Under the pieces are notes generated by a model. It worked only from the letters and a program-made list of their open reading frames with translations, was not told where the DNA came from and ran no database searches. The translations under genes and the position numbers were made by a program. 64,000 nt of DNA from Irpex lacteus (Eukaryota > Basidiomycota > Agaricomycetes > Polyporales > Irpicaceae): the NCBI GenBank assembly GCA_001986395.2, contig MQVO02000015.1:434001-498000 (forward strand), given 5' to 3'. Below, one piece after another: positions 12,462 through 25,564 of the stretch. The stretch's first letter is position 1. The number at the start of each line of letters is the position of its first letter.

Positions 12462-15400
12462 GAACCCTGCCATCTGTACGTTTTCAAGCCTGGCGACTCG
12501 CGTCACACGTAAGAACAACCCATATACGGTCATATTGGTCGGCGGGCACCATCTTATTTTCTCGAGCCGTGGAAGGCCTCTTTACCCCAGCTCAACCCGA
12601 TGATGATCAGTCAACGCTGTCAAGAGTCAATTGCGACTGCCAGGTCTATCAGCGAGCGACCCCTTCTCGAAGAGCACGGCTTCTCGCGCCTCCCGTCTTT
12701 TAGGCTACCTCTTTCGTGGCCCCATCAGAACGGAGATTTGCGAGCGTATCAGCTGTATTCTCCGCACCGCTCTGCGCTCGGCCACCCTCTTGAACGACGG
12801 CCGCCAGTACCCACTTCAAAGCCTCGCCACACATGCAATCAAGCCATTTATAGTTGGCGGCGGAAGTTTACACCTCCAAGGAGCCGTCAACTTCGAAAGT
12901 GCTGCGAGCTTCGGCTCTGTTGCCTTCTGCAGCGGGAGGGATCTTGCCATTCCCGAATCCAAGCACGGAGCTGTTGCTGCGTAACCTGAACGCCTTGTCT
13001 TTCTACCGTTCACGTCCACTCGCCCTACTGGTATGTCGCTATTGGAAGTAGATGATGCACAGCAGATAGCGTTTTGGGGTGGATCTCATTGGGCACACTT
13101 GCTAGACAGTGGTTGGTTATGGTGGCTGCTCCTACTAGTAAGGATTAGCATGCACGTTTTCGGCTCGAATTGCATCAGCCTTTCGTTTCAAATACTGCTT
13201 GCGTACTCTAGAACGTTCCGCTTACAGGCCCAGGGCCACGTACATGATGCCATGATTGACGCGGCTCTAGGTTATCATTTGTTGCTGTTGCAACAACCTG
13301 AGTCAGACGACCACGCTTGAAGAACTTACATGTTCTCCCTCCTGTTGACTACGCAATAACCTCCCGTGAGTGTGATGTCCCCCAAACAGCAGGAATCCTG
13401 AGCCTTACTCCGTGCAATGTGTTCTTCATCAACAGACTCGACGCCCCTCATTCAGGCTGTGATATGCGACCCCGGAATTGAACTCTCAAGAAGCTCGGAA
13501 CTTGGCTGCTTCGTACGCAACGGCGTGCAGTGCGTCTATACGCCACACTCACACATTCGAGCAGCGAATGCTATTACAGCAAATTGTGGATCTGGCGATG
13601 TGACTGTGTGTTGGGAGGAATGGTGTTTTAGGTAAGTGAAGCATTCCACGCCACCGTCACCAGCAATCTAAGATAGTTTCTTCACATTTTCTCATCTCAC
13701 ATATGAGGTTTCTTCGTACCTTCGCGGCCACCATCACTCACAGCGAATACACCGCGCTGCGGCGGCAGCCACGGCCTTGTTCCTGGAATGGTACTCAGAA
13801 GCAAAGATTTCGAAGTGCCCTGCAAGTCGTGGATTTTTACGTGTGCCCGCTTTTCCCGTGATCTTCGAGTCTCCACAAGTGTTCCCGGGGATGTCAATCT
13901 ACATAGTGTCAAATGGCGCACCGTGGTTCGTATCCACTTCATATTAAGCTGCGTCTACTGAACCCCACACAGTTGTCGTATCTTCTCAACGGTGCTGAGA
14001 AAGACCCGGAACAAAGGGGTAAGCTACCCGTTCTGTTCAGTCGGGGATAAACATGAGATAACATACTCGTGGTTATAAGGTTTACAAGGCAGAGACGGCG
14101 GCAGAACGCGGCACTCCTTGGATCTCTCTTTTTTGCACGTCGCGCTCCGTTACAGGATGAATTTTGGTAGGTCTTGTTATCTGCATTTGCTTTTAGAATA
14201 CAAACGCAACGCTTTTTGGTCCTCACGGGTTATCTTAACGAGACTAGCCGAAGAGGAGGGACGATATGTGCCGCTCAGTGGCGTTGTAAGTTACGCGACC
14301 GTTCGAAGGATGCGGCGCAGGGTCTATTGGAAGTCGAACAGCAACCACTCGTGCGCGTGAGGGCATAGCATAGAGAAGTTTGCTCCTAGTATTGGGCACT
14401 ATCGGCTCGATTCGTGACGCTGAGTACTCTATGCCGCCGAGCGGCTGCCTCATGATACCCTCGTTCCCCTTCGTTTATGCCAATATAAACGGGGGTCGAG
14501 GATCATGAAAACAGCGGGGCAGCCAAGTTTTCAGGATGGCACGTCTGGGGCACAATTCCTCCGTGGCGTGCCATTGTGAAACCATGGCCAGGGAGCTGCA
14601 AGGTTTTGATGCTTCCAGCGAACCAAGAGATCAGTTGATCCCTTTTGGACCCCTTTCCCGTCTTGAACCTTATGAGTTGCAGCTGACTTGAGCCTTGAAT
14701 TGGCGCAGAGATGATGGTCGGTAAGCAGTTCCATGCACCGAGCTGGGTCTCTAGCCAGTCTGCGGGATTTTTTGGGCGTCATAGGTGCTCGCCTGGGAGA
14801 ACAAACGTATCAACTGATTGTATCCCGTTCCAAGCCTTCACCGCCGCCATTGCAGGATTCTTGCTTCCAAAACAGTCCACGGCATCATGCTTGCTCTTAG
14901 CTCTTTTTGGATTTACCGTGCAGTCAAACAAGACCTACTCCGAGCCGTTGCCCTTATTCTAGACCCTACTCGGTGAAATTGCGCGGTCAAAGTTCAACAC
15001 AACGAGCCAAAGACGCGCTCGTAGACGTTCTCAGAGCAGCCGACATGGGCACCCACCCGTCAGGCGAAGGATGCCCGGGCCTAAGGATTGGTCGATAAAG
15101 TAAGCATGGATCCCGCTGACAAAAACGGTAGAGCTAACCAGAAAGAGAATTTTGCAGTGGGCTCGACATGTTCATCCGCAGAGCAACACACGAACTGAAC
15201 GCAAATGACCAAATAGGACAATATGCAAGAGTTCTAGCGTATTGACTCTTTGCCGAACTTGCCTTTGACGCAGTGATCGTCCTTGAGTGAGTCCTCGATT
15301 GAATCCTGGATAATAAGAGTTTCCCAGCACTGAAACGTATGACAGAATGAATCGTGGTGCGAATAGCGAGCATGGTAGTTTTCGGCACGATCGCGCCCTT

Positions 15401-17792
15401 GGGAATCCATCCCTTCCAATCGTCGAGGTCCGGTCCCAGTCGGGCTGCGTTATGATTGACGGTTATCTAACTCTTCTTGAGTTGCATAGTACGTATAACT
15501 ACACGAATGCTTCATTCATCTCTAACCGAGGTGTACTCTTGTGCCTCGTTCATATCGGCTAGGTAATCCGATTCGCGCGCGCCCAACTTTATATTCGCAT
15601 GGCGCAGTCGGAACTAGCTTCGCAGCCCAACGCACCGTGAACTCAACTCTTGGGATGCTCGTTTGCACTTCGGGAGAAGCTACTTCTCTAGACTCTCCTC
15701 CGCCTGACGCGTAGACAGTGGCAGCGCAGCTCCAGAGCTACTTACGAACATCCCGGAGAATGTGTCGCTGCTAGGAGCCATCCAGACGCTCAGCGAGGGA
15801 GTAGTACGGTGCATACTCCGCTCGGCACCAAGGTTGAAACCCCGCCATACAGTAGTTGCAAGTGAGTACTCCCGTTCTTGACGTGTCTCGCATGGGTCAT
15901 GTCACACTTAGTACCCATCTGAACGATTTAGTTTGCCTTTTTGGGACACTGCATTCATGTTATTCCCGTGCTTGATGCCTGCCCCACCAGAAAAGGTCCA
16001 GCCTCCAAAAAACCTTGATACGCATCTTGCTGCGCGTCTAGCTTTAAATGCTTCTGCCTCCAGGTTCGCTCAGCCAAGCATGGAGTCAAAATATGCCTCG
16101 TGGGGCACAGCGTCCGAATCATATTCAAACACCCGATCTCACCATAATGCACGCCGATTTTCGGTAAAGCTGGAGATCAAACTGGCCGGGTCCCCGAAGT
16201 TACAGGATAACGGTGAGCTTTCTCCTCAGGCGCTGAGGCCTGTACCCCCTTGAATCTCGATGGGACCACTGTTGCTTCGGGTGCGTTACCGGTGACGCTC
16301 TGATGAACGAAGTTAATGCGAGTTTACAGGGGGCGTGGTTTCAAGAAGGCGTAGCGCGTTATAGATATCTACCACCGAATCACGCGTGTTTTTGGCACCC
16401 GCAGATTTGGCCATGCATTGGAATTTGGTGTACCTCCCATATACGTCATTCTACCGCGAATTACTCAGGCTGAGCTGTGGCCCATTGTTGAAGTGAAGAG
16501 ATATGAGTTTCCACTCACCTCTGAGACGTAACCTTCTACTCATCCGGCGCGGAGTTCGTATCTTCGGCATGTCCTACAGGCGTGGCCACAGAAAACTATT
16601 CATGTCGGTAAACTGAATATCTGCTGTGGGATCTTCTTGGCGTCCCTCGCCCCCAGTAGTCCTACAGTACTTAGGTGCGTAATATCGGGTATACCGATAA
16701 TCTCAATCCTGACTAGAACTAACTTGGAGTTGATGCCCATACATAGGTTACTTGCTTGAATTACATCACTGGCCCCCAGGATGTCCACTCCGGTTCAGCA
16801 TCGACCTCAGGCTGTACCAGACTCCTCAACGAACGGTCTGACAGCTGAGCGGTGGACCCGAACCATGTGAGTAGGCCGATCTATGATTGATCGACTGAAT
16901 ACAGACTGAGCGATTTCCCTACGTCGAAGAGGACTCCATCGAACCCCGCAAGACGACTGTACTTACCATTAGTCTGGCTGCAGATAAAGGCGGGCGTCTA
17001 ATATGACATTGCCACCGTACAGCTGCAATCACGGTTGCCGACGGAAACAGTGCTAAACCATCTCGAACTTCTTCAGTTCAGAAGTTTAGGCTTTCTCGCT
17101 CCGTATGCCGACCATTGCGTGTTCATCGCTTATTTGACAATAACATTCGCAGGTCCCTTTTGCACGACCCAATACTGTCGTTACTAGCTTGCTATCCGTT
17201 ATCTGGCAAGCTCGGCCTTCGCGCGCTCAAGGATGAATTACACAGTTGGGCCTGCTAGATACCACCCCAGATTCTGGCAGTCGTCTTTCCTCAAGTTGCG
17301 AGATAAGGATTGGGATAGGCACAGCACCGAAGTGAGATCAGCAGCGTTATATGAAGATGCGTGTTTGAAGGGATATAGCTATGTCTGCGTGAAGGAGATT
17401 ACTCTATATAACAGCATGCCGTAAGATCCGCAGATAATAAGACGTATTCTAGTGCGTACATATTACAAATACGAGGAACAAGGGGCGAATAGGAATAGGG
17501 TACTGTAGAGCATGTTAACACAACGAAAAGCAAATGACGGATGGCGTCAGGAAAGCATGTACGTATCAATACAAACGGAAAGCGATGGTATGTAACACGC
17601 GGAATGTCAGCGATGCGTAAATAGGATATCTCATCGTCCGAGACAGACGAAAATAGGTATACAATGTCCGAAATATGGAACCGCGTCTGCTGATCCCCCT
17701 GAGTCAGCAAGCGATCTATGACATAGTACAAGGCGCTGAGCAGAGAACGTACCTCATAGGACGAGCAGATGGAACATAGATGAAATCGACCA
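12462..17792. other. Gene-poor stretch; coding-like fragments at 12.5-13.0 kb only
   Basis: From about 12530 to 12985 two plus-strand frames in turn look protein-like (for example FSRAVEGLFTPAQPDDD, then YLFRGPIRTEICERISCIL), but I recognise no family and they do not join without frame changes. From 13.0 to 17.8 kb I see only short, overlapping, chance-like frames, no repeats of note and no transposon protein. The right end should hold the 3' untranslated region of WOPR 2. Confidence 0.45.
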
Positions 17793-18798
17793 CTACAAGG
17801 CGGAGATACTGTGTCGTAAGGAGCGAAGCTGTTCGTCATCCACCGGATTTCGAACCCTCGGAGTGATATTCTGAAGGTACTGGAGGGGAGCCAGTTGGCG
17901 ATGACTCGGAGAATGCGAGGGTGGAGGTGTAAGGTGCACTTCACCCGAGTAAGGAGACGGTGGGCTCTGGTGGTAGGTTGTGTACGTAGTTGCTGCACGA
18001 GTGGCTGGTGTTGTTGGGTCAAGCCCATCACCTTCGTCGGTCGAAGACTGCCTGTTGGCGGCGCGGGCTCGCCTTAGGTTGTTCGCGCGGGCGCAGGTGT
18101 ATTGATTCGGAGGAACGACAATCTTCTTGAGCAAGGGAAAGTCATCGATCGTGAGCAGCTTGTCGAAGGTCTCCTGGCTATAGTAAGCATCTAGATATGA
18201 GAGAAGCGTCGTATACGTCAGCTGTGACATACTCAGTGAGTGGACTGCAAGACACGTACTCAGGTGCCATTTGCGGGAATGAGACGGCCCATCAACGTAG
18301 GCTGAATACGTCTGTTTGACGAGGCGCATGGGCCTGCTGCACAGGCACACATCAATATGCACTCAATTGTGACATGGGAAAGGAATACTCACTCTAACCC
18401 ATGGCTTCTCTGAATGATAGATGCCCTGCTCGTGCCTTCCTTCTCATAATAGAGCAGAAAGTCGCTGTGGATACAAGTATTGAACGTTGAGCAAACAGTC
18501 ACGACAGGCAATGGTGAAACCGAACGTACTCGCGAGCCTTGGAAGGACCCCACGCGCGGCCGTCGGTGAACCGTTGAATGGATTCGAGGGTGTTGGAGTC
18601 GTGTGGATTGCTGCTTCTCTCCTCCCAGACGTAGATGCAGCCGGGTTTAAGGGCCTGCCTATCATCATCGTCGAGACGACGACGGACCATAGGTAACTTG
18701 CCTTCTGCAACGGCGTGGAGGATCACTTGTGCGTCGTGCACGTTACGGACACGCATGTTCTGGCAAGTAGGTTGTTGCATAGCGGACGAGTAGCTCAT
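17793..18798 (-). CDS. Gti1/Pac2 (WOPR-domain) transcription factor, paralogue 2
   Basis: This is a second WOPR-family nuclear regulator. Exons on the minus strand are 18798-18530, 18464-18393, 18336-18260 and 18190-17793, giving 271 aa in an intact frame. Domain landmarks are MRVRNVHDAQVILHAVAEGK, KPGCIYVWEER, IQRFTDGRAWGPS, DFLLYYEKEG, MRLVKQTYSAYVD, SRKWHL and YYSQETFDKLLTIDDFPLL. The tail is short and rich in Thr, Pro and Ser. The exon ending at RKWHL is 77 bases in both paralogues with the same phase, so the two genes share ancestry. This copy lacks the 60 bp first intron of paralogue 1. The two domains have diverged strongly, which argues for an old duplication. The start at 18798 was chosen as the first in-frame ATG before the domain. 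Confidence 0.88.
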
Positions 18799-21700
18799 AC
18801 CCGTGAAGCGGAGTGGCGGTGGTCGGGGCCCAGTGGATAGCTGCAGGGGTATTTAAAGCCTGTACGCAAGCTAAGACTAACCTGCAGCTGAGCTCATAAT
18901 CGAATCGCCGTGCAGATGACATGGCTGTGATAGAGTTTCCCGCGGACGGACGCCTGGGATGTCAACTAAGCCATTGGTAGGAGACCCTAAGAAAGCTGGC
19001 AACGTCAACACGCTACCGAGCTGGCGGGCTTAGAAAAGAAGAAGCGCGGTTACGGAAGACGTAGGTCAGGCATTGGTCGGACTCTGGCGCAGGCCAGTGT
19101 CTCCTGAGCTTGTATCTTCTAACCTATCACCGAACTCTATCTGTCTCGATATCTCTCCAGGGTCGGGTGACGCCCCGCAGCGTGTGGAAACCGGTCCTGG
19201 AAGATAAATGAAAGACGCACAGAATAAACGATAAATGTACCTCTGCGATGTCCCATCAGTACGGAGTCGAACCAGTGTTTACACTGGCAACCTGGCTAGC
19301 TCATACTTGGCATCTGCGTCCCAAAGATCAGTTGTAGATTTCAACAGTAAGATCCACTGGAGTTCGACAGGCAGTCCATAATTGCGCACCCTTCCACCGT
19401 TCCTGCACTGGCAAGCATCAATTGTTCATGCGGACGCCGCGATGATGTGCTGCTGCACTGTCAGCAGAGCTAGTGCTGGCAGTGGCAGCAGGACAAGCCA
19501 CGACGACAGCCAAGACTCGACATGCGGCTCACCTCGCCGGCCATAGTTCAGGGCCGAATTGTACCACCCAAAAGTGGGAGAAGTAGCCGACCAACGTTAA
19601 TTTTGCCGTCGTTCGTTGTGGTTACTGGGCGATCAAAATGTTGCGAGCGTGGTTAAGCTCTCTATCTCGATCTACCACCACGCTGCTCGTGTACTTCCAA
19701 GAACGACCACTTCTGTGAGCTTCGTATGGTGCTGACCCGTCATGTACGTTGTGAGTGTTGCTCTTCAGAAAATCAGTAGAAATGTCGTGCACATGCTGCC
19801 AGCTCATCATGATATCGCCCCAGTCACCGAACAACCACCGTGGCATTACGCCACCGAACAGTGTCATCCGCGATTGTAGGCACAATGTCTGTTATGCTTC
19901 AAACTTTCCATCGTACCAGCGCATCACTGACATTCGCACAGCACATACACGGCGTCCGCCAACGTAATCGCCAACGAATGTATCGAGCTTTCTCGGAGCC
20001 GTCACCACAAGTTTCTTTGACAGAGATGCCCCTTTGGACGTTCTATGCAGCATAACCTCTCTGCCGCCGTCTGATCTTCCTCGCGTTCATGCTTATCGAT
20101 CCTTCGGGAGACCCACCCGGAAGGTGTCATAGTTCTGGAGCAGATTAAGCGACAACCAGGACCTCTTTTCTGCGTCCCTCCGTCGAGGCCGGCAGCTACG
20201 AGAGCAGCCACACAGTAAAAGTCCAAATACTATCATTGAACGGACATAACCTTCCATTCGTGCATGTGAGTGACCAAATACCGCCGCGCACCACATTCTC
20301 ATGCCTCAGGTCCCGCACCCCCAAACTGCCTCCGCAAATCACTGTGCATTGTATTCGGCCCGTCTGCTCGTTTCAGCTTTCCTGCTTCGTGTACGGGAGT
20401 ACAGGGACATGGGTGACTCTGCAACCTGACTGTCTCCCACCTAATTACCTTTATCACGATCAGACAACTCGTCGACGCCACCACGGCAAAGGGTAAACGA
20501 GGGCCATGGCGCAACAGGTACGTTACGTAGCTCCTTCCATTCCGTGGCACAATGTGTCGAGCTTAACTGACTGTGTGTATCACAGGCCGTCGTCCCCGTA
20601 ACACAGATGGCTCGACATCCAAACCTTGATAACGAACGAGCGAGACACTTGGCGGCCTCTTCGCCCTGCTCTCTATAAATGGACAAACAGCGAATGCTCA
20701 GATGATTCAATGCCCGACGCCAGATCCGTGGATGTGGCGTATATGGTACTCCTAGTTTCCTATTAAATAGCAGGCGTGTGTTGACTGACAAGCCACTGTT
20801 CCGTGTTAGATTTGAAGTCCTTGAAGAGTCCTAGGCCTAAGACAGCGACGGCGATACAGAGACCAATATATTCATTAGACAATGCGCATCGCTATACAAA
20901 GCACGTTTGGCTTGAACAAAACACGAGCCCCGGTAAGAAGTGAACGAAAGTTCCGGTTCGCTTTCGAAGACACGCAGTATTGGTCAAGAATCCACAGAAA
21001 ACAACAGATTTTCCGCGTCATTCTACACCTTCGGCAAGGACTTCTTAGACAGCGACTTCGCGCCAATGCCTTGGCGTGGAATCTGTGTCCAGTTGGTGCA
21101 TGCACTGCTTGTGGAGCTACATAGACTTGACCCATCATATCACCACGCTTTTTGAGCACACGTTAGCCAAATGATTGGCACGGATGAAAGTGGGTTATAA
21201 TTGGCAGCCCTAGTACCTGACATACACCTGCGCACGAGCCTCCAGGTGTTTAGTGGACCCACCCAAGAGACCGATTTCTCTACGGAGATTTCTTACAGCC
21301 TGAGGGACACGGACATTGCTGCCGGGTGCAGTATCTCGTCTCGAACGAAGGATAGAGCGAGATTTGATGCATGTATAGCCGAGGATTACGGTACGTGGAA
21401 GGCAAGAATAGTGGTTATTGGATAGTTTGACATCCCGATGGTGCGTATCCGTTACCGCATTGGCCATATCTTTCTAACGGTTGCCTGATGATAGCGTTTC
21501 GTGGCTTTCACGAGCTTGACTTGGTACTCAGGGCAGCCACGAGGGAGATACACACTCCCAGCCGAGTCTTAATTTCTCCCTGTCCTTGTTCTGAAATAAG
21601 CTTGTCGACGCATCGTCACCACGAGCGGAAAACCGAGACGCAAGCAACGAACATTTCACCAATCCGTCACATTGCATACCACAAACAGCCCGCCACCACT

Positions 21701-23468
21701 GCGCTTAAGTCCGATCGCGACTTTAAGCAGTAAGCACACATGCAGTGATCTCACTGCTGATTACCCTGGCCCACATGTATATACAATGCACGCGACGCGG
21801 AACGTTGTGCAACCTGGGAACCGTGAGTATCTATGTATTCTCGATCATGACCACTTTGCCACGTCCTGACTTCTCTCGTTCTCGAGGTTCCCATAAAGTG
21901 CAAAGCATTTCCGGAATGCTCAGCACCATCGTCGGCTGCCAGATCTCGGCAAGTACGTATCTTCGACTCATCCAGCACCACCTCAAGACTCATTCAGATC
22001 ATATCCGCGCCGATCCATCACCATTCCATTGCACTTGCACACCGTTTTCTGTGTGCGTTCACCAGATCGCGCTGGCTCGCGTGTTTCCGACATCTTGTCC
22101 TCTTTTTGTCCGGTACCTCGTCGACTCGTGCTTGGGGATATGGGCGTGTCATGGGCGTGCGGCACGGTCAGGCGATAGGGCACGTTTTCACACCCCTACA
22201 ATCAACCGCTCCCGGCTCATGTCCACCTCTGTTTGTCTGTGTCTCTTTGTCTCGGTTTTCTGTTTGACCAATTCAAGTTCATACATAGTACGTAATGCAG
22301 TGCGCTCTTTCCACGCCATGTCGCTGTTTGCTCATTCGTACCTGTCCCGGTCTCGCCAGGAAGCACGAAAAGGCATGGTAGTTCCTAAATGAGAAACTTC
22401 GATGACCTCTCGAAGGGGTATGTCTTGTCTTCTATATATTTGTGGCCAGATATACCTGGCGACTATCGTAGAATGAATTATCTAGATATCTGGTCATCTA
22501 AACGTTGTGGATGCAGCGGACAAACGTTGGCCCTACGCGAACTACGTAGGTTCTGTTTATAGAGTTCCACTGCATGCTTCCCGTGCTTAACTCTTTGGAT
22601 AAGCGTGGTTTGGGGCAAAAGTTGCACCATTGTAGTACACGTGTAATTGGAGACTGTCATACCGGTAGCATCCCGAACGCATTTGATTATAGACTACGAC
22701 TCGGGATTGCAAGGTGAAACAGTAAGATAAGAATAAGTTGAGGCATCACTCTCTTTAAGTAGCTAGGGGTTCAATAATTTACAATACATACGAGCGATTA
22801 GTCGGTACAGGCCCTCGGGCGATTTACAGCCCCAGGACGTGAAATTCCTCCTTAATCGGGACGTGAACTCTCTGGAAAGAAGGAAAGAAAAAACGGTCGA
22901 GGCCAACGATGAGCACAGCAGTAGCAAACCAAACATTTCCAAAGTTCTGAGCGCTGACTGTCGAGAAGAGATCGGCGAAGCCCTGGTACCACTGACATGT
23001 CAGTTCTACGACATACAAAAGTTGGGAGCATGACATACGGGCACGGTCTGGATTGGCTGGAAGAACACTTCCTACCACATTCTAGACCCACCCCTCCGTT
23101 CATCAAGGGGCTGAGTTGTACTACAGTCGTCCTCAGCTGCGACGATTAAGCAATGCACCGGAGTCTGGGCCCTGCTGTCGACAGGTCACATATTTCCCTG
23201 AAACCCTGGATGGTCGGTCTCAGGCCGGTAGGATCAAGAAACATGGAGAACTGCTAGCTCCTGCTGGCAGCCGTGGCGCAATGACTACCCGTAGAGCTCA
23301 TAGGACTCTCATTCCAAATCACCCGAAAGTGACCAGCGATGGAAGAACCGTGGGCCTCGCACGCATGCAGGCGGTTTCTAAGAGCGGAGTAATTGGAAGT
23401 TCCGTGATCAATTCGGAAAACACCTGCGGTCGTAGATATATGAGTACATAAATGTAGCTAAAGACCGT
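18799..23468. other. Gene-poor stretch with no supported gene
   Basis: An A/T-rich TATA-like stretch at 18851-18858 lies about 55 bases upstream of WOPR 2. Beyond it I see only short frames in all six readings with no domain or splice pattern. A perfect 14-base palindrome occurs at 22991-23004 (ACTGAC-ATGTCAGT) without obvious context. No mobile-element hallmark was found. Confidence 0.45.
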
Positions 23469-24315
23469 TTAGAGTCCCTTGTCATGTCCTCCGCCGGCGT
23501 AGAAGGACTGCAGCCTCGTTACAATCGAAGACAGCCCCGCTATCCACTTATTGAGCTCCTCCTCGAACTCAGCATCCGAGATAGCGGCACCGCCTTCAGG
23601 ATCAGCGGCAAGTTTGCCGTAGAAGTCCTTTTTGTATGGGCAAGCCTTCATTGCAAGCTATGGTTATACGTAAACAAGGTTGTTTCTGCCTCGAGGACAT
23701 AGTTATTAGAGGACTAGCACGTACTGCAAAGATCGGCCGAACCACAAAACTGTGGTACTGCTTCAAAGTGGCACCGTACGCCTCGGTGAACGCCTCGGTA
23801 AGTTCGGTCTCCTTCTTTGCCTGTGCATTCTGGAGAGCTTTGCCTGTGAAGTCGAGTCCGCGGAGAAGCCACATCAGGCCTTCAGTGGCCGTGCGCTTCT
23901 TCTCGCCCTTCTCGTTAATGACGAGCTGCTCGAGAGTCGCTGACTGGGTAGGAGCAGCGTTGTAGCGGGCGCGAACTTTCTATTGACGTTTCTGGGAAGT
24001 CACTTGGATGACTGCGTATTCGTTATCAAAAGAACGTACCTCGATGTTGCCCTTGATGTCGGACTGGACTGGAGCAAAGGCCTTGGAGCCGAGGAGATCT
24101 GTGGCGTGATTAGAATGTACATAAACATAGATAGAGTTTCGCCTTACCAAAGAGGCCCAATACACCCTCGGATGCTTGAAGGAAAGCAACAGTGTCGACG
24201 CCCGCGTCGGTCACAGGCACGTCCGCGAAAGACTATAATATCAATCGAAATCAGCTAATTCTCCTTCTCCTTCTCAAGACGACCTGACCTTGACTGTCTG
24301 AAAGTAAGGAGCCAT
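23469..24315 (-). CDS. Glycolipid transfer protein (GLTP domain)
   Basis: This is a cytosolic protein that moves single glycosphingolipids between membranes, related to fungal HET-C2 and animal GLTP. Minus-strand exons are 24315-24289, 24232-24148, 24098-24040, 23979-23725 and 23657-23469, giving 204 aa, the normal size for a lone GLTP domain. The sugar-binding signature D-x3-N-x2-K is present in SDIKGNIEKV. The Trp that stacks on the sugar lies in MWLLRGLDF, and the conserved His in KQYHSFVVRPIF. The C-terminal exon begins LAMKACPYKKDFY. The gene is intact. It shares a 236 bp divergent promoter region with the sulfoxide reductase at 24552. Confidence 0.93.
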
Positions 24316-24551
24316 TGTAATTCGTGAAAGTAGGTTGTTTCGCTGGCAAAATGGGAGTCCAGCAGCAGTTGATGGTAGTGAGCAAGCAGCTGTCGCAGCC
24401 GCACACGCCCACAACACGCTGATCGGGCGTCTGGGATAACATGCTGATCTGGGTTATATCGATCAAGGCTCAGAAGATCAAATGCCCATCCCATCAAAAG
24501 TGTGGCCACCTACTTACTTCGTCCCGGTTGTACTTGGTCTGCAAGTTCGAA

Positions 24552-25411
24552 ATGCCTCATGCAGACTCTGCGTACGTCCCGCAGGGGCTCTCGAAGACCC
24601 AATTCTGGGAACACGTACACGAGCAGTTGGCGGCTCTGCTAGAAGGCCAACGATCATGGGTGCGTGTTTCATTAATTTGGGAGGTTCTATCCGAATCCTT
24701 ACCACACCATTAAACCGGCGGACCTAACTGTTTTTCTCCGCGAACATACACACACATATTCAGGTCGTTAATCTCGCAAATGCTTCCGCGCTCATCTACA
24801 ACGCTCTCCTCGCGTACGAGCCGCACTTTGGCAGCGGCGATAGAGCCGTAAATTGGTGTGGTAAGTCCTATATGACTTTACGACATGTACGGGTGACAAC
24901 TCCACGAACACACTCATACATCCGTCGTCAAATCCGCGATTGGCAGAGCCAAGGCAAAAAATTTGTTCTTCCCGCTCACCCATATGCCGTTTTTCCAGGG
25001 TTCTATATCCAATCTGCATTGTTTCCCAAACCCAAGACTTTCGTGAAGGAGTCAGTGCAAGACACCGGCCCCGGTTTTCGTCATCTCCTTTTAGGTCCAT
25101 TCAATGGTAAACCAGCATGCCAACTCATCAACGTCGAACCAGGGAAAGCCAAAGGCGTTTGCGCAGATGCATTCATGTCACGCCAGACGGTGCTCGTCCC
25201 TGACGTCGAAGCCTACCCTGGGCACATTGCTTGTGATGGAGAGACGAAGAGCGAGATCGTGCTGCCCCTGACCGTGCGAGTGTCAGACTACGAAACGATG
25301 ACGGTCGGCGTATTCGACTTGGACTGCCTCACGTTGTCTGGTTTCTCCGAAGAGGACAAGGTCGGATTGGAAAAGATCGCGTCGCTGGTGGCGACGGCGT
25401 GCGACTGGTGA
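24552..25411 (+). CDS. Free methionine-R-sulfoxide reductase (GAF domain)
   Basis: This is a cytosolic enzyme that reduces free methionine-R-sulfoxide, as yeast YKL069W does. Exons are 24552-24659, 24764-24860 and 24999-25411, giving 205 aa made up almost wholly of one GAF domain. Landmarks are ALIYNALLAYEPHFG, NWCGFY, LLLGPFNGKPACQ, VPDVEAYPGHIACDGETKSE and VGVFDLDC. The three redox cysteines of the family are at about 109, 123 and 147. The loop between the first two is about four residues longer than in yeast, and there is an insertion between NWCGFY and LLLGPF. The gene is convergent with cysteinyl-tRNA synthetase (153 bp between stops) and divergent from GLTP. Confidence 0.92.
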
Positions 25412-25564
25412 TAAACACGAACATCACCGAGCACCAAGTACGCCTAGAACATCATCAAGGACTCAGCACAACTAGCGAGGATGACAGGGAACCCGGAAGA
25501 GTAGACAAAATACAATGTAGAATCAAATGCGCAGTTATTAGTGTATAGAGAGCTCCTGTTGTTA

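Noticed and set aside
19255..19290. GGTTCGACTCC on the minus strand, similar to a tRNA T-loop
   Set aside because: The five flanking base pairs of the T-stem cannot form and no acceptor stem is found.
22991..23004. 14-base perfect palindrome
   Set aside because: No nearby promoter or gene start; a palindrome of this size is expected occasionally in 64 kb.
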